Shown: in pieces, positions 22,490-33,402 of the stretch
Layout of the letters: each line of letters opens with the position of its first letter
Position numbering within the stretch: the stretch's first letter is position 1
Source: a virus
Virus record (IMG/VR): IMGVR_UViG_3300046530_000369
Location: 1 to 47,449 of that record
DNA: 47,449 bases
Reading direction: 5' to 3' (one strand)
Position numbers and translations under genes: made by a program
The notes under the pieces: model-generated
Seen by the model: the letters and a program-made list of their open reading frames with translations, nothing else
Databases searched by the model: none
What the model was told of the DNA's origin: nothing

Positions 22490-24166
22490 ATGAGCAAAGT
22501 CATCGAATGGGAGGATTTAACTTTCCCTGAGCGTGTTGTGCTTAAAACAAAGTCCACCAGGTCGTTTCTCAATTTCACTCGCCTCTGGTTTGAACTAGTG
22601 CAAGGCGATCGCCTGCTGGTTAACTGGCATCACAGATTAATGGCATCGAAGATTGATGACCTGATAGCCGGGCGCCTTAATCCGCGCAACCTGATTATCA
22701 ACATCCCACCGGGCGGCACAAAAACAGAGTTCTTCTCAATCCACTTTCCGGCCTACGTGAATGCGCTGGTGCAGGAAGGAAGATTAAAGCGCTTTCGTAA
22801 CCTGAACATCTCATTTGCTGACACGCTGGTTAAGCGTAACTCACGCCGCACCCGTGACATTATCGCCAGCAAAGAGTACCAGGAACTCTGGCCCTGCGGC
22901 TTTGGTGTTAACCAGGCTGAAGAGTGGGAGATTATCGATACCAAAGCCCGATCAACCGGTCAGACAATATCTCGCTCAAGCAACGGGCAGATTACTGGTG
23001 GTCGCGGCGGATATTACGGCGATCTGTTCTCTGGCGTGGTGATGCTGGACGACTATAATAAGCCTGTTGATATGCTTAGCGAGTCACGCCGCAATAGCGC
23101 CAATACGCTTCTGGTTAACACCATACGTTCACGTCGTGGTGATAAGTCTAAAGAGCATCCAACCCCATTTGTGAGCATTCAGCAGCGCCTGCATACCGAT
23201 GACGCAACAGGATTCATGCTTTCAGGCGGAATGGGTGTCAGATTCCACCACGTAGCCATCCCGGCGATGATTGATGAAAAGTACATTCAATCGCTTGCTG
23301 AACCGTGGCGGTCACTGTGCTGGGAGACGGTTAAAGATACCGACTCTGTTGAGGTGTCAGGCACCAGGTACTGGTCATACTGGCCTCAGATGGAGGATGT
23401 GAACGATCTCCTTCAGTTGTGGGAGAAAGACCGCTACACCTTCTTGTCTCAGTATCAGCAGAACCCGATGGCGCTTACCGGCGGCATCATTGATACCGAC
23501 TGGTTCCAGACCTACACCACGCTGCCAAAACTTCAGTATCGCGCCGTATACGTCGATACGAACAGCGGCAAGGTAGAAGACTGGCTCGACTACACCGTGT
23601 TCACGCTGGTTGGCATGGGTGTGGATGGCAATCTCTACATCATCGATGTGGTGCGCGGTCGCTGGGACCCGGAAGACCTGCTGAAGAAGGCAGAAGAGCT
23701 TTGGGTTAAATGGAGTGCCGCCGGTTCATTGCGAACAATGCCGATGCGTTATGCGGCCATTGAAGAGAAGCAGGCCGGACAGGGGTTGATCACAACACTG
23801 AAAAAGCGCAGTGCCACCCCCGGACAGTTGAGCATTCCCGTTAAAGAAATTCCCCGCGGCGCCGGCCAAAACAAACTGGTCCGGTGCCTGAACGTTATCC
23901 CTCAGATTAAAACCGGAAAGGTTTATGTTCCTGCCACGCACAACCACGATGGTGCGGCGATCATGCATGTCTATTACGAAGACGGCACAGTGGCCGGTAC
24001 AAGCTCATGGGTGCTCACGGCTATGACAGAGTGCGCAGCGTTCTCAGCGGATGACAGCCATGACAACGACGACATTATCGACACGTGGATGGATGCAATT
24101 GACGACAACCTGATCTCAGGTCGCGCGCCTATGGCTATAGACCCGAATCAACTCAGGAGAATTTGA
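22490..24166 (+). CDS. Terminase large subunit
   Basis: A 558-residue packaging motor. ATPase P-loop variant NIPPGGTKTEF (about 70-80) and Walker B GVVMLDDYNKP (about 181-191); C-terminal RNase H-like nuclease starting YVDTNSGKVEDWLDYTVF, with YIIDVVRGRWDPEDL. The unusual PPGGTKT P-loop is typical of this subfamily. Confidence 0.95.
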   Translation: MSKVIEWEDLTFPERVVLKTKSTRSFLNFTRLWFELVQGDRLLVNWHHRLMASKIDDLIAGRLNPRNLIINIPPGGTKTEFFSIHFPAYVNALVQEGRLKRFRNLNISFADTLVKRNSRRTRDIIASKEYQELWPCGFGVNQAEEWEIIDTKARSTGQTISRSSNGQITGGRGGYYGDLFSGVVMLDDYNKPVDMLSESRRNSANTLLVNTIRSRRGDKSKEHPTPFVSIQQRLHTDDATGFMLSGGMGVRFHHVAIPAMIDEKYIQSLAEPWRSLCWETVKDTDSVEVSGTRYWSYWPQMEDVNDLLQLWEKDRYTFLSQYQQNPMALTGGIIDTDWFQTYTTLPKLQYRAVYVDTNSGKVEDWLDYTVFTLVGMGVDGNLYIIDVVRGRWDPEDLLKKAEELWVKWSAAGSLRTMPMRYAAIEEKQAGQGLITTLKKRSATPGQLSIPVKEIPRGAGQNKLVRCLNVIPQIKTGKVYVPATHNHDGAAIMHVYYEDGTVAGTSSWVLTAMTECAAFSADDSHDNDDIIDTWMDAIDDNLISGRAPMAIDPNQLRRI

Positions 24167-25689
24167 TGTGGTGGTTTAAGAAAAAAGAAATCGCCGCGCC
24201 TGAGCCGGTGAAAGAGCCTGAAAAGGTTCAGATGAAGATTAACCATGAAGCAGTCACAGCAATCCACCCAACGCCACCCCGTGAATTTCAGCGCTATGAG
24301 CCACCTAAAGGCGTCATCCCTGCCGCAATAGAGCGTGGCATTCTTGCGATGGACTCAACGGACTACGGCGCGCTGAATGATGCTTACGGCATGGGGTACG
24401 GGACACTGGATTCATTTCCCGGATACCCCTATCTGGCGGCGATGGCGCAGAAGCCTGAATACCGCAAGATGGTCGGCATTATTGCTGAAAAGATGACGGC
24501 GAAATGGGTAAAGATTAAGACTGTTGGCAATGACGACAAATCTGAGCGTGTGAAAAAGCTCGTTGCGGCAATGGAGCGTTTCGAGTTACGCGATAAGTTC
24601 AAAGAAGCCATGGAGCATGATGGCTACTTTGGGGGCGGGCAGATTTATATCGACGTCCTGTCACCAAAAAACGTATCGGCCTGGACGGATGAACATGAGC
24701 TGAAGCAGAAGCTTTTTCTCAGTGATAAGAAAATCACCAAGGGGAGCCTGAAGGGGTTTCAGGTGATTGAGCCTGTATGGACATACCCTGGCGTCTATAA
24801 CGCGCAAAATCCGCTTAGCCCTGATTTCTACAAGCCGACAGAATGGTTTGTTATGGGTAAGACGGCGCATGCCAGCCGGATGCTCGACTTCATTTCAAGG
24901 CCTGTCCCTGACTTACTCAAAGCAGCGTATAACTTCCGTGGCCTTTCATTAATTCAAATGGCTGAGCCCTACGTCAACAACTGGCTGCGCACGCGTGACA
25001 GCGTCAGCGACATGATCCACTCCTACAGCATCCCCGTACTTGGAACGGACATGAGTCAGGTTCTGATGGGGAATGGCGCTGATGAGTTGCTGGCTCGAAT
25101 GGAGCTATTCAACCGCTGCCGAGACAATAGAGGCGTTTTTGCCAAGAATAAAGTTGGCGATCAGGAAGAGTCAGTAGAGTTCGTTAACGCGCCGCTGTCA
25201 GGTCTTGATTCATTACAGAATCAGGCACAGGAGCAGATGGCATTTGCCCCAGGTATTCCATTGGTGTTCCTGCTCGGCATCACCCCGGATGGCCTCAATG
25301 CTTCATCTGAAGGTGAGATTCGGGTTTTCTACGACTACATCCACGCCCTGCAAAACGCCGTTTATAAAACGCCATTGAAGCGAGCTATCGACATCATTCA
25401 ACTATCAGAGTTTGGCGACATCGACCCGGATATCACCTTTGACTTCGAGCCGCTCTATGAGATGAGTGCGAAAGAGAAAGCAGATATTCGCAAGGTTGAT
25501 GCTGACACAGATGCGGTTTACGTCGCTGCTGGCGCACTATCTGCCAATGAGGTGCGCGAGAAGATTGCTGATGACCCTGAAAGCCCTTATCACTCACTGG
25601 ACTTAAGCGATGACCTCGAAATCGAAGAAGGTGACATCGACGAAGACGAAGAAGCCGGCTCCGAATACGATCCGCCCGACAAGGCCTAA
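24166..25689 (+). CDS. Portal protein (DUF1073 family)
   Basis: A 507-residue DUF1073-type portal, the ring at the head vertex through which DNA passes. Recognised from PGYPYLAAMAQKPEYRKM near the start, GLSLIQMAEPYVNNW in the middle and the LLGITPDGLNASSEGEIR stretch. Starts at ATG 24166, overlapping the terminase stop (TGATG) with AGGAG upstream. The acidic C-terminus overlaps the next gene by 80 bp. Confidence 0.92.
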   Translation: MWWFKKKEIAAPEPVKEPEKVQMKINHEAVTAIHPTPPREFQRYEPPKGVIPAAIERGILAMDSTDYGALNDAYGMGYGTLDSFPGYPYLAAMAQKPEYRKMVGIIAEKMTAKWVKIKTVGNDDKSERVKKLVAAMERFELRDKFKEAMEHDGYFGGGQIYIDVLSPKNVSAWTDEHELKQKLFLSDKKITKGSLKGFQVIEPVWTYPGVYNAQNPLSPDFYKPTEWFVMGKTAHASRMLDFISRPVPDLLKAAYNFRGLSLIQMAEPYVNNWLRTRDSVSDMIHSYSIPVLGTDMSQVLMGNGADELLARMELFNRCRDNRGVFAKNKVGDQEESVEFVNAPLSGLDSLQNQAQEQMAFAPGIPLVFLLGITPDGLNASSEGEIRVFYDYIHALQNAVYKTPLKRAIDIIQLSEFGDIDPDITFDFEPLYEMSAKEKADIRKVDADTDAVYVAAGALSANEVREKIADDPESPYHSLDLSDDLEIEEGDIDEDEEAGSEYDPPDKA

Positions 25690-26428
25690 TGCTGGAGTCG
25701 AATCCTGGTACCGCAGGCAGCTGGATAAGCTGATCGCTGAAATGAACGACTCGGTGACCTACTGGCTGAAGGCTAACTATCGGGCATCCGGCGCTATGGC
25801 AATGGACGCATCGCCCGCTGTGTTTATGCGTGACGCGATGAAGAAGTTAGCCACGCGCTGGCAGGGGCGTTTCGATGATGTAGCCGCAAAGCTAGCTGAC
25901 CGGTTCGCAGGGCAGGCACAGAAGAATTCTGACGTGTCGCTCTATAACGCACTGGAAACGGCAGGTTTCACTGTTCCATTCAAGATGACGCCAGCGATGA
26001 ATAACGCATTGCAGGCGACCATTACGGAAAACGTGAATCTGATCACCAGCATCCCTGAGCAGTACCTGACGCAGGTTCAAACGCTGGTCATGCGGTCCGT
26101 AAGCCGCGGACGCGACCTTTCGACGCTGACTGATGAGCTGCAAAAGCGATATGGCATAACACGCCGCCGCGCAGCACTCATCGCACGTGACCAGAACAAC
26201 AAAGCCACTGCAGTTATGCAGACAGCCAGACAGCAGTCTCTCGGAATAACTGAGGGAATCTGGCGCCACTCTCACGCTGGTAAAGAGCCGCGGCAATCAC
26301 ATGTGAAAGCTGACGGTGAGAAGTTCGATCTGTCGAAAGGGTTATACCTCGATGGTAAGTGGACTCTTCCGGGAGAAGAGATTAATTGCCGCTGCACATG
26401 GTCCCCGGTCATCCCCGGACTCAATTAA
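25610..26428 (+). CDS. MuF/SPP1 gp7-like head morphogenesis protein
   Basis: A 272-residue minor capsid protein. The C-terminal domain carries the MuF signature: RAALIARDQNNKATAVMQTA, then WRHSHAGKEPRQSH and GEEINCRCTWSPV. Such proteins sit in the procapsid and assist head assembly or DNA ejection. The overlap with the portal is long but both frames are well supported. Confidence 0.9.
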   Translation: MTSKSKKVTSTKTKKPAPNTIRPTRPNAGVESWYRRQLDKLIAEMNDSVTYWLKANYRASGAMAMDASPAVFMRDAMKKLATRWQGRFDDVAAKLADRFAGQAQKNSDVSLYNALETAGFTVPFKMTPAMNNALQATITENVNLITSIPEQYLTQVQTLVMRSVSRGRDLSTLTDELQKRYGITRRRAALIARDQNNKATAVMQTARQQSLGITEGIWRHSHAGKEPRQSHVKADGEKFDLSKGLYLDGKWTLPGEEINCRCTWSPVIPGLN

Positions 26429-26440
26429 ACGGAAACACAC

Positions 26441-27757
26441 ATGACTATCGAACGGTTAGCGTTTGACCGCGCATCCGTGCGCTCATTCGATGGTAACGGC
26501 AGACTTCAGGTAACTAAGAGCAATATCAGCAAGGCGAATGTCTGCCCCTACTACGGACGCGAGATTCCCAATGCTGATGCGCTAGGCCTTGACCCGGACA
26601 AGATTTACCGGCTCTGGCGCCACCCAGATGAACTGAAAAAAGCCGCACCAACATTCAACAACATTCCCGTTCTCTGCATCCATACCCCTGACTTCCCCGG
26701 CGACCCGCCTCGCGAATACCGCGTAGGTACGACTCACTCTGGTTGCGATTTCGATGGCACCTATCTCTGTAACGGCCTGTCCGTTTGGGATAACTCGGCG
26801 ATCGCGGGTATTGAGACTGAAGAACAAAAAGAATTGTCGTCCTCGTACCAATACAGGGCTGACATGACTTCCGGCACCACGCCTGATGACGAAGCATTTG
26901 ACGGCGTCATGCGTGACATCGTCGGGAACCACGTTGCACTGGTCGAAACCGGCCGCGCAGGTAGCGACGTACTGGTCGCTGATTCACTCCCACTGGAGCT
27001 TAAATACATGAAGTTAGACCGCAAAGGCGTTGCCATCCGTGCCGCGCTGGGAGCGTTTCTGAAGCCGCGCCTGGCTCAGGATGCTGCACCCAAAGACCTC
27101 ACTGCCATCCTGAATGCGAACAAGTCACCTAAAGCTATCGCTCAGGCCGTTGCCAACAAATACAAAACCCGCCTGGCTGCCGATATGGAGCTGGAACCGG
27201 AAGAGCTGGTAGAAATCATCGAAGCGTCATCTGATGGTGTTGAGCCAGAAGACGAGCCAAAAGTAACAGGCGATGACGACAACGAGTCGATTATCTCTCT
27301 GCTGCGTGAAGCCGGTGTTTCTGAAGAGCTGATCGCCAAAATCTCTGCCGCTCTGTCTCCGGCCGTTGCTGAAGACGAAAACAAAGATGAAGAAGACGAT
27401 AAGAAAGACGACAAGGTCTCCAAGACCGCTATGGACTCTGCTATTCGTCTGGCCTCTGACAGTGCAACTCGCAAGGCTGCTGAGAATTTCCGCGCCGTGC
27501 GTGAAGCTGAGCAGGCTGTTCGCCCACTAATTGGCGATGTGATCGCAATGGACTCCGCTGAAGACGTCTACCGCACTGCGCTTGAGCAATGTGAAGTGGA
27601 TATCGAAGGTGTTCACCCATCTGCATACCGATCGCTGGTTAATCAGGCCATCAAGAACAAAGAAAATAAACGTCCTGTCATTGCTCAGGATTCCGCTTCC
27701 GCTGACGAGTTCGAGAAAGCTTTTCCGACCGCCGGCAAACTGAAACGAGGTTTCTAA
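26441..27757 (+). CDS. DUF2213 prohead protease with scaffold-like tail
   Basis: A 438-residue protein. The N-terminal DUF2213 part (about 1-185; [12 protein letters not shown], then [20 protein letters not shown] and [10 protein letters not shown]) is a capsid-maturation protease-like domain. The rest is helical and acidic with a poly-charged stretch ([15 protein letters not shown]), as expected of a scaffold. This matches the protease-scaffold fusions of tailed phages; see the internal start entry. Confidence 0.85.
   Translation: MTIERLAFDRASVRSFDGNGRLQVTKSNISKANVCPYYGREIPNADALGLDPDKIYRLWRHPDELKKAAPTFNNIPVLCIHTPDFPGDPPREYRVGTTHSGCDFDGTYLCNGLSVWDNSAIAGIETEEQKELSSSYQYRADMTSGTTPDDEAFDGVMRDIVGNHVALVETGRAGSDVLVADSLPLELKYMKLDRKGVAIRAALGAFLKPRLAQDAAPKDLTAILNANKSPKAIAQAVANKYKTRLAADMELEPEELVEIIEASSDGVEPEDEPKVTGDDDNESIISLLREAGVSEELIAKISAALSPAVAEDENKDEEDDKKDDKVSKTAMDSAIRLASDSATRKAAENFRAVREAEQAVRPLIGDVIAMDSAEDVYRTALEQCEVDIEGVHPSAYRSLVNQAIKNKENKRPVIAQDSASADEFEKAFPTAGKLKRGF
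27008..27757 (+). CDS. Possible internal-start scaffold protein
   Basis: In-frame ATG at 27008 ([20 protein letters not shown]) just after the protease domain, preceded by GGAG nine bases upstream. It would give a separate 249-residue scaffold from the same gene, as lambda Nu3 is made within C. Not proven; an in-frame Met with GGAG could be chance. Confidence 0.45.
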   Translation: MKLDRKGVAIRAALGAFLKPRLAQDAAPKDLTAILNANKSPKAIAQAVANKYKTRLAADMELEPEELVEIIEASSDGVEPEDEPKVTGDDDNESIISLLREAGVSEELIAKISAALSPAVAEDENKDEEDDKKDDKVSKTAMDSAIRLASDSATRKAAENFRAVREAEQAVRPLIGDVIAMDSAEDVYRTALEQCEVDIEGVHPSAYRSLVNQAIKNKENKRPVIAQDSASADEFEKAFPTAGKLKRGF

Positions 27758-27758
27758 C

Positions 27759-28241
27759 ATGGCAGGTTTTCAGAGTGTAATTAACCAGTACCCAGCACCG
27801 GGTATTGAAGGCGGTTTCGCCAGCACCAACCCACACGCCACTTACCTGGCTGGCGAAGCTGCTCTGGTCGCCGGTACCAATGGCCTGACTATTGGCCGCT
27901 TTGCATGGGACGTTAACGGCGTTGCCTCTAACGCTGGCACGGGCGCACCGTCTGGATTCGTTCATCGTGATGGTCAGGCGGTAATCACCACCTGGCTGGG
28001 CGATGCGTCAAACGTTATCCAGTCCGGTCGCGAAGTAACCCTGATGGTTGCTGGTGATTTTTGGGCGCGCACATCAACGGCTGCAACCCGCGGTCAGAAG
28101 ATCTTCGCTTCTATCACAACCGGCCAGATTCAGACCGGTGCAGCAGGCGCAACCATTGCAGGTTATGCCGAAACAAACTTTGAAGCTGGCAGCGTTGCTG
28201 CGGCGGGCGAACTCGTCAAAATCAGCACCTGGAGCAACTAA
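27759..28241 (+). CDS. Capsid cement/decoration protein
   Basis: A 160-residue beta-rich protein ([51 protein letters not shown]) of the structural-cement type encoded between protease and capsid in DUF2213/DUF2184 phages. It is expected to stabilise the mature head. Confidence 0.8.
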   Translation: MAGFQSVINQYPAPGIEGGFASTNPHATYLAGEAALVAGTNGLTIGRFAWDVNGVASNAGTGAPSGFVHRDGQAVITTWLGDASNVIQSGREVTLMVAGDFWARTSTAATRGQKIFASITTGQIQTGAAGATIAGYAETNFEAGSVAAAGELVKISTWSN

Positions 28242-29281
28242 TGAACGAATTTCAGAAGCACTACGCCGCAGCGAGCGGTAAATACGGCATCGTGTTGCGC
28301 GGCGCTGAAAAGGCTCAATACCTGAAGCCTGAGTTTGCAGATAACTTCGCTTTGGCGATGGATGCTCAGCCGACCATGGTTACTACAGGTAGCTCTGGTA
28401 TTCCGGCGTACTTCACCAACTACGTTGACCCTGAGCTGATCCGCGTTCTGGTTACCCCGATGAAAGCAGCTGAAATCATCGGTGAAGTTAAAAAAGGTGA
28501 CTGGACCACACTTACCGCGCAATTCCCGATCGTGGAATCAGCAGGTGAAACCAGCTCCTATGGTGACTACAACAACAACGGCATGACCGCCGCGAACGTT
28601 AACTGGGTTCCTCGCCAGTCATACCACTACCAGACCCATACCCGCTGGGGTGAGCGTGAGCTGGACATGTACGGTGCCGCCCGTATCGGTTATGCCGCTG
28701 AACTGAATGTGGCATCTGCTCTGGTGCTGAACAAGTTCCAGAACAAGTCCTACTTCTACGGTATTGCTGGCCTGCAGAACTACGGCCTGCTGAATGACCC
28801 GAGCCTTCCGGCTTCGATCACCCCCGGCGCAACTGGAACTGGCAGCGCGCTGACCTGGGCAACCAAAGATGGCCAGGCTGTGTATGACGACATCCTTAAG
28901 TTGTTCGGCCAGTTGGTATCTCAGACCAAAGGTCTGCTAGATATGAGCACGCCAATGACCCTGGCGATGTCCCCGGCTATGTCTGTGAACCTGGCTAAGA
29001 CGAACATGTATAACGTGAACGTCTCCGACCTGCTGAAGAAAAACTTCCCGAATCTGAAGATTGAGACTGCTATCGAGTACTCAACTCCGGCCGGTGAAAT
29101 GGTTCAGCTGATTGCAGATCGCCTGGGTGAGCAGGACACCGCGTATGCCGCCTTCACCGAGAAGATGCGCGCGCATGCAGTGGTGACTGAAGAATCATCC
29201 TGGAAACAGAAAAAATCCGGTGGCACCTGGGGTGCAATCATCCGTCAACCGCTGGCAATCGCCACCATGCTGGGAGTCTGA
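28241..29281 (+). CDS. Major capsid protein (DUF2184)
   Basis: A 346-residue HK97-fold coat protein of the DUF2184 family: [60 protein letters not shown] and a C-terminal [16 protein letters not shown]. Directly follows the cement gene by a one-base overlap. Confidence 0.92.
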   Translation: MNEFQKHYAAASGKYGIVLRGAEKAQYLKPEFADNFALAMDAQPTMVTTGSSGIPAYFTNYVDPELIRVLVTPMKAAEIIGEVKKGDWTTLTAQFPIVESAGETSSYGDYNNNGMTAANVNWVPRQSYHYQTHTRWGERELDMYGAARIGYAAELNVASALVLNKFQNKSYFYGIAGLQNYGLLNDPSLPASITPGATGTGSALTWATKDGQAVYDDILKLFGQLVSQTKGLLDMSTPMTLAMSPAMSVNLAKTNMYNVNVSDLLKKNFPNLKIETAIEYSTPAGEMVQLIADRLGEQDTAYAAFTEKMRAHAVVTEESSWKQKKSGGTWGAIIRQPLAIATMLGV

Positions 29282-29283
29282 TC

Positions 29284-29613
29284 ATGTCTGAAGTCGTAAC
29301 TGTAGGATGCAAACTGCCGAATGGCCTGGTGCTGGATGTTGAGGGTTCTCAGCCGATCGTACTGAATGGCGCAAACTCAGCCACCGTAATTGGTGGCTAC
29401 GGCCTGACAGAGAACGTAGATAAGGCAGTTTTCGATAAGTGGCTGGATCAGCATAAAGACCAGCCCTATGTGAAAAACGATCTGGTTTTCGCGCAAGCCA
29501 AGACTAACAGCGCTGAATCAAAGGCGAAAGAAAACGCTGACGTTAAGTCAGGTCTTGAGGGATTACCTCAGGATAAGCCGGCGCCGGGCATCGAGAAATC
29601 TGACGGGAAATAA
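29284..29613 (+). CDS. Head-region protein of unknown function
   Basis: A 109-residue protein with a small beta domain ([19 protein letters not shown]) and a charged C-terminal tail. It lies between capsid and connector genes, where related phages carry a short capsid-associated protein. No firm assignment. Confidence 0.7.
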   Translation: MSEVVTVGCKLPNGLVLDVEGSQPIVLNGANSATVIGGYGLTENVDKAVFDKWLDQHKDQPYVKNDLVFAQAKTNSAESKAKENADVKSGLEGLPQDKPAPGIEKSDGK

Positions 29614-29615
29614 AG

Positions 29616-30059
29616 ATGGCTATCGTTGCTTTTGATATTGACGCGTTCCGCGAACGTTACCCGGAATTCGAATCGGTAAGTGACACGCTGCTGAACGCGT
29701 ACTTCGTTGAGGCAACGGTCTATCTGAATAACACCGATACCAGCCCGGTAACAGATGTTGCTGTCCGGGCGGTATACCTGAATATGCTGGTTGCTCACCT
29801 TGCCGCAATAAACAGCGGAGTAGGCGGGCAGGCATCAAGTGGATTAGTTGGGCGGGTAACGAGCGCATCCGAAGGTTCGGTTTCTGTATCTGTAGATGCC
29901 GGACCATCAAGCGCATCCTCATGGTGGTACATGCAGACCCCATACGGTGCAGCCTACTGGCAGGCCACGCTGCCATATCGGACGATTCGTTACCTGCCTG
30001 GTGGCTCGCCGTCAATGTACCCCTATCACTACAACCGCAGAGGCTATTACCGGAGGTAG
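29616..30059 (+). CDS. DUF4054 head-tail adaptor
   Basis: A 147-residue protein of the DUF4054 type ([18 protein letters not shown] at the start, [17 protein letters not shown] in the middle, then [18 protein letters not shown]). It corresponds to the adaptor that docks on the portal. Confidence 0.82.
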   Translation: MAIVAFDIDAFRERYPEFESVSDTLLNAYFVEATVYLNNTDTSPVTDVAVRAVYLNMLVAHLAAINSGVGGQASSGLVGRVTSASEGSVSVSVDAGPSSASSWWYMQTPYGAAYWQATLPYRTIRYLPGGSPSMYPYHYNRRGYYRR

Positions 30060-30061
30060 AG

Positions 30062-30562
30062 ATGGCATCATTTAGTGGTGGAGAAGCTGTCGAAAAAAAG
30101 CTGGCGGAGATAGCCAGAAAGGTTGGCAGCGGGAACACTGTAAAGGTTGGATTCCTAGATGGAGCAACATATCCGGATGGAACCAGTGTACCCATGGTTG
30201 CTGCGGCGAATGAATTTGGCGACCCTGGCATGAACAGGCCACCAAGGCCATTTATAAGAAACATGATTCAAGAAAAATCACCGGATTGGCCGGATGAAAT
30301 CAGCAAGATACTTGTAGCCACAGGATATGACAGCAATGCCACATTCTCTTTGATGGGTGAAAGAATTAAGAGTCAGATGCAAGAATCAATCAGGGAATTT
30401 TCAGAACCTCCGCTTGCAGATAGCACTATTGCTAAAAAGGGTTTTGATAAACCTCTTATTGATACTTCTGTGATGATTAACTCCGTCGATTATCAGGTCG
30501 AATCTTCCCCGACAGCTTCCCCATCTTTCCTGCAGCGTATTGTTAATTTCTTTAGGGGATAA
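30062..30562 (+). CDS. HK97 gp10-like head-tail joining protein
   Basis: A 166-residue protein: VKVGFLDGATYPDGTSVPMV, AANEFGDPG and PPRPFIRNMI are the marks of the gp10-like tail completion family. Start at 30062 with GGAGG upstream. Confidence 0.8.
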   Translation: MASFSGGEAVEKKLAEIARKVGSGNTVKVGFLDGATYPDGTSVPMVAAANEFGDPGMNRPPRPFIRNMIQEKSPDWPDEISKILVATGYDSNATFSLMGERIKSQMQESIREFSEPPLADSTIAKKGFDKPLIDTSVMINSVDYQVESSPTASPSFLQRIVNFFRG

Positions 30563-30564
30563 CC

Positions 30565-30939
30565 ATGAACCTGCATGGAATTGTTCGACGCGCCATAACC
30601 ACAGTTAATCCTGATGTGCCAGGTCAAATGCTGGTAAGCCTCGGAACATACACCACTGACGCTGCCGGGCATAGAGTGCCAGCTTACAGCGAGCCTCAGG
30701 ACGTAACGATTCAACTTCAGCCACTCAGCTATACGGACCTTCAGAAAATCGACGGGCTTAACCTGCAGGGCATCCTGAAGGCGGCATACGTCAATGGAAA
30801 CTTCGAAGGTGTGAACCGATTGAAGGGTAAGGGCGGTGACAAGTTGGTGGTGAAAGGCGAGACATGGCTGATCACTCAACCACTGGAAGAATGGCCGGAC
30901 TGGTGCAAGTTCGTGGTTACGCTGCAGGTGAAAACATGA
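30565..30939 (+). CDS. Head-closure/connector protein
   Basis: A 124-residue beta-rich protein (LQPLSYTDLQKIDGLNLQG, KGGDKLVVKGETWLITQP) in the usual slot of a stopper. Assignment rests on position and fold-like pattern. Coupled by ATGA to the next gene. Confidence 0.7.
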   Translation: MNLHGIVRRAITTVNPDVPGQMLVSLGTYTTDAAGHRVPAYSEPQDVTIQLQPLSYTDLQKIDGLNLQGILKAAYVNGNFEGVNRLKGKGGDKLVVKGETWLITQPLEEWPDWCKFVVTLQVKT

Positions 30940-31475
30940 CTGCAACTATCAGCATTAAACAGGATGACCTGACAACCGCCTTGCGCGGTTTTTTATTGTC
31001 CCTGATTGACGCAGAAATCTTTCTGTCTCAGGAAAACCTCGTGCCGATGCCAATTGGTGACTTCATCACGATGACGCCAATGAACTCTACCGGGCTATCC
31101 ACAAACCGGGTTGCTTACGATGACCCGGGTGTTGGGCTTGGCAGTGAGCTAACCCAGCGCAGTAATCAGTGGCGATGTCAGCTCGATTTTTACGGCACTT
31201 CCGCTCAGGAATACTCACAAATTGCCGCCACCATGATCCGCTCAGAGTATGCCGGTGAATGGTTCAGGCAAAACAACTCACCACTTCGCCCGCTTTATGC
31301 GGGCGAGCCCCACCAGACCACGATGATTAACGCTGAATCTCAGTATGAGAATCGCTGGACTCTGGACTTTAACGCTCAATACAACGCCGTGATTGCCACA
31401 CCTCTGGCATTCATGGATGGCATCACTGTAGGCATTGTAGCCGCAGATTTAAAATACCCACCGGAGAGTGCATAA
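30936..31475 (+). CDS. Neck/tail terminator protein
   Basis: A 179-residue protein ending the connector block before the sheath gene. Motifs such as FITMTPMNSTGLSTNRVAYD and QWRCQLDFYGTSAQEYSQIA fit neck terminators (gp12-like). I use the ATG at 30936, overlapping the stop before it. Confidence 0.72.
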   Translation: MTATISIKQDDLTTALRGFLLSLIDAEIFLSQENLVPMPIGDFITMTPMNSTGLSTNRVAYDDPGVGLGSELTQRSNQWRCQLDFYGTSAQEYSQIAATMIRSEYAGEWFRQNNSPLRPLYAGEPHQTTMINAESQYENRWTLDFNAQYNAVIATPLAFMDGITVGIVAADLKYPPESA

Positions 31476-32954
31476 ATGGCAATCCCATTGCGCAAAGATG
31501 TGCAGATTAACCCTGGAGTCCTGCCAGCGGGCGGGTCTGCGGTAGATCTGAATGGCCTTATCCTTACCGAAAGCGAATATGCACCGGTTGGGGCAGTTGC
31601 TTCATTCACTACAAAAGAAGATGTTGCCAGCTATTTTGGCAGCCAGTCAGTTGAGTACAGCATGGCCGCGATTTATTTCAACGGTTATGACAACTCAACT
31701 AAAACCCCTGGCACTCTTCTGCTCTCACGCTTCAATTCAGCTCCGGTTGCGGCATTCCTTCGCTCGGGGTCGATGGCAAGCGTGACGCTAGATCAGCTGA
31801 AACTGATGAGCGGCGTTCTGACGCTGACAGTTGATGGAACTTCGCATACATCCACAGCCATCGATCTGAGCGGTGTTACAAGCTTCGCTCAGGCTGCCCA
31901 GTCCATCGAGACTGGTATCGGCAGTAGTGTTGATGTGACTTACGACACTACGCAGAAGGCTTTCGTCATCACCTCAGCCACTACGGGCGCAGCAAGCACC
32001 ATTACCTATGCTACCGGCACTCTGTCTGCTGACCTGAAGCTTACCGCAGCTAATGGCGCGATTCTCTCCCAGGGTGCTGACGCCGCCGTTGCTGTGGATG
32101 CGATGACGGCTGTTCTGGAAAAATCACAGGATTGGGCGTTATTCACCACAGCCTTTGATGCAACAGATGAGCAGCACTTAGCGTTCTCGGCGTGGGTATC
32201 CAGTGAGAACTATCGCTTTGGTTATGTGGCTCACACACTTGAAGATGTCGCGAAAGTAAGTGGCAGCACTGACACGCTGGCGTACAGCATCATCACTACT
32301 AAAGACTACGCAAACGTGATCGTTGTTTATGGTGACGAAGTAAAAGCAGCAAACGTGCTTGGCTATGCAGCGGCTATCGACTTCGAGCGTCAGGAAGGGC
32401 GAGTGCCGTTCAAGTTCCGCTCTACCTCTGGACTGGCTGCCGACGTAACGAGCTCGAGTGATTACGATGCTTTGATCGCCAACGGATACAACTTCTACGG
32501 CGCTTACACTGCTAATAACTACTCAACAACCTATTGGGCTGATGGCACGATTTCTGGTGACTTTAAGTGGATCGACTCATTCTGCTTCCAGATTTGGCTC
32601 AATGCTAACCTTGCGCAGGATGCGATTGAGCTATTCCAGTCAAACCGCTCAATTCCATACAACGCCCGCGGCAAAGCGATCATCGAAGCATCGTTTGCTG
32701 ACACTATTTCACAGGGTGTTTTGTTTGGTGGCATTCGGACCGGCGTCACACTTTCAAGTGCGCAGAAATCAGAAATCACAAATGCTGTTGGTGCCGATAT
32801 CTCTGCATCATTGCTGGCCAAGGGTTACTACCTCTACATCGCTGATGCCACACCGGAACAGCGCGCCGCGCGGACAAGCCCAAGCATGACCTTCTGGTAT
32901 TGCGATGGCGGCTGTGTTCAGAAAATCACTCTTGCCAGCATCGAGGTTCAATAA
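31476..32954 (+). CDS. Contractile tail sheath protein (DUF3383)
   Basis: A 492-residue DUF3383 sheath-family protein: [20 protein letters not shown] at the start, [20 protein letters not shown], and a C-terminal region ending [21 protein letters not shown] sheath shows that this phage has a contractile (myovirus-type) tail despite its lambdoid early region. Confidence 0.9.
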   Translation: MAIPLRKDVQINPGVLPAGGSAVDLNGLILTESEYAPVGAVASFTTKEDVASYFGSQSVEYSMAAIYFNGYDNSTKTPGTLLLSRFNSAPVAAFLRSGSMASVTLDQLKLMSGVLTLTVDGTSHTSTAIDLSGVTSFAQAAQSIETGIGSSVDVTYDTTQKAFVITSATTGAASTITYATGTLSADLKLTAANGAILSQGADAAVAVDAMTAVLEKSQDWALFTTAFDATDEQHLAFSAWVSSENYRFGYVAHTLEDVAKVSGSTDTLAYSIITTKDYANVIVVYGDEVKAANVLGYAAAIDFERQEGRVPFKFRSTSGLAADVTSSSDYDALIANGYNFYGAYTANNYSTTYWADGTISGDFKWIDSFCFQIWLNANLAQDAIELFQSNRSIPYNARGKAIIEASFADTISQGVLFGGIRTGVTLSSAQKSEITNAVGADISASLLAKGYYLYIADATPEQRAARTSPSMTFWYCDGGCVQKITLASIEVQ

Positions 32955-33394
32955 TGTCTAATACCATTACCAGTGCTGACGCAATTTTCGCGCTCACTGT
33001 TACCAATCTTTACCCTAGCGCACAGACGCTAGAGGGTTATGCGGCAGATGCCATGTTTGCCTTGGGTGACACTGAGATGGCGGTTTCTGTCCGTGGCGCC
33101 GATGGCAAGTTATCGGCTGGCTTCGTTTTCGGTGAGTATCTGCAGACGATCACCATCATGCCCGACAGCTCAAGCCGGGAATTCTTTGAGACCTGGCAGC
33201 TAACATCTCAGACATCAAAAGCAGTTTTCCGCTGCAACGCGACAATCATTCTCCCGGCGATCAGCAAGAAGTTCACGCTCACCAATGGCGTGCTTCAGCG
33301 AGCCAAAGCAATGCCGGATGCTAACCGCGTCCTGCAGCAGATGACATACCAGATCAACTGGGAAACCGTGGTCTCAGAAGCCTACAACGCATAA
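32954..33394 (+). CDS. Tail tube protein (DUF3277)
   Basis: A 146-residue tube protein of the DUF3277 type (FALTVTNLYPSAQTLEGYAA, FGEYLQTITIMPDSS, PDANRVLQQMTYQINW). The start overlaps the sheath stop as TAATG. It stacks inside the sheath. Confidence 0.85.
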   Translation: MSNTITSADAIFALTVTNLYPSAQTLEGYAADAMFALGDTEMAVSVRGADGKLSAGFVFGEYLQTITIMPDSSSREFFETWQLTSQTSKAVFRCNATIILPAISKKFTLTNGVLQRAKAMPDANRVLQQMTYQINWETVVSEAYNA

Positions 33395-33402
33395 GGTCAG
33401 AT

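Noticed and set aside
29620-30264. 214-codon minus-strand frame in the head operon
   Set aside because: Opposite to two well-supported connector genes, no ribosome site, residue pattern not protein-like.
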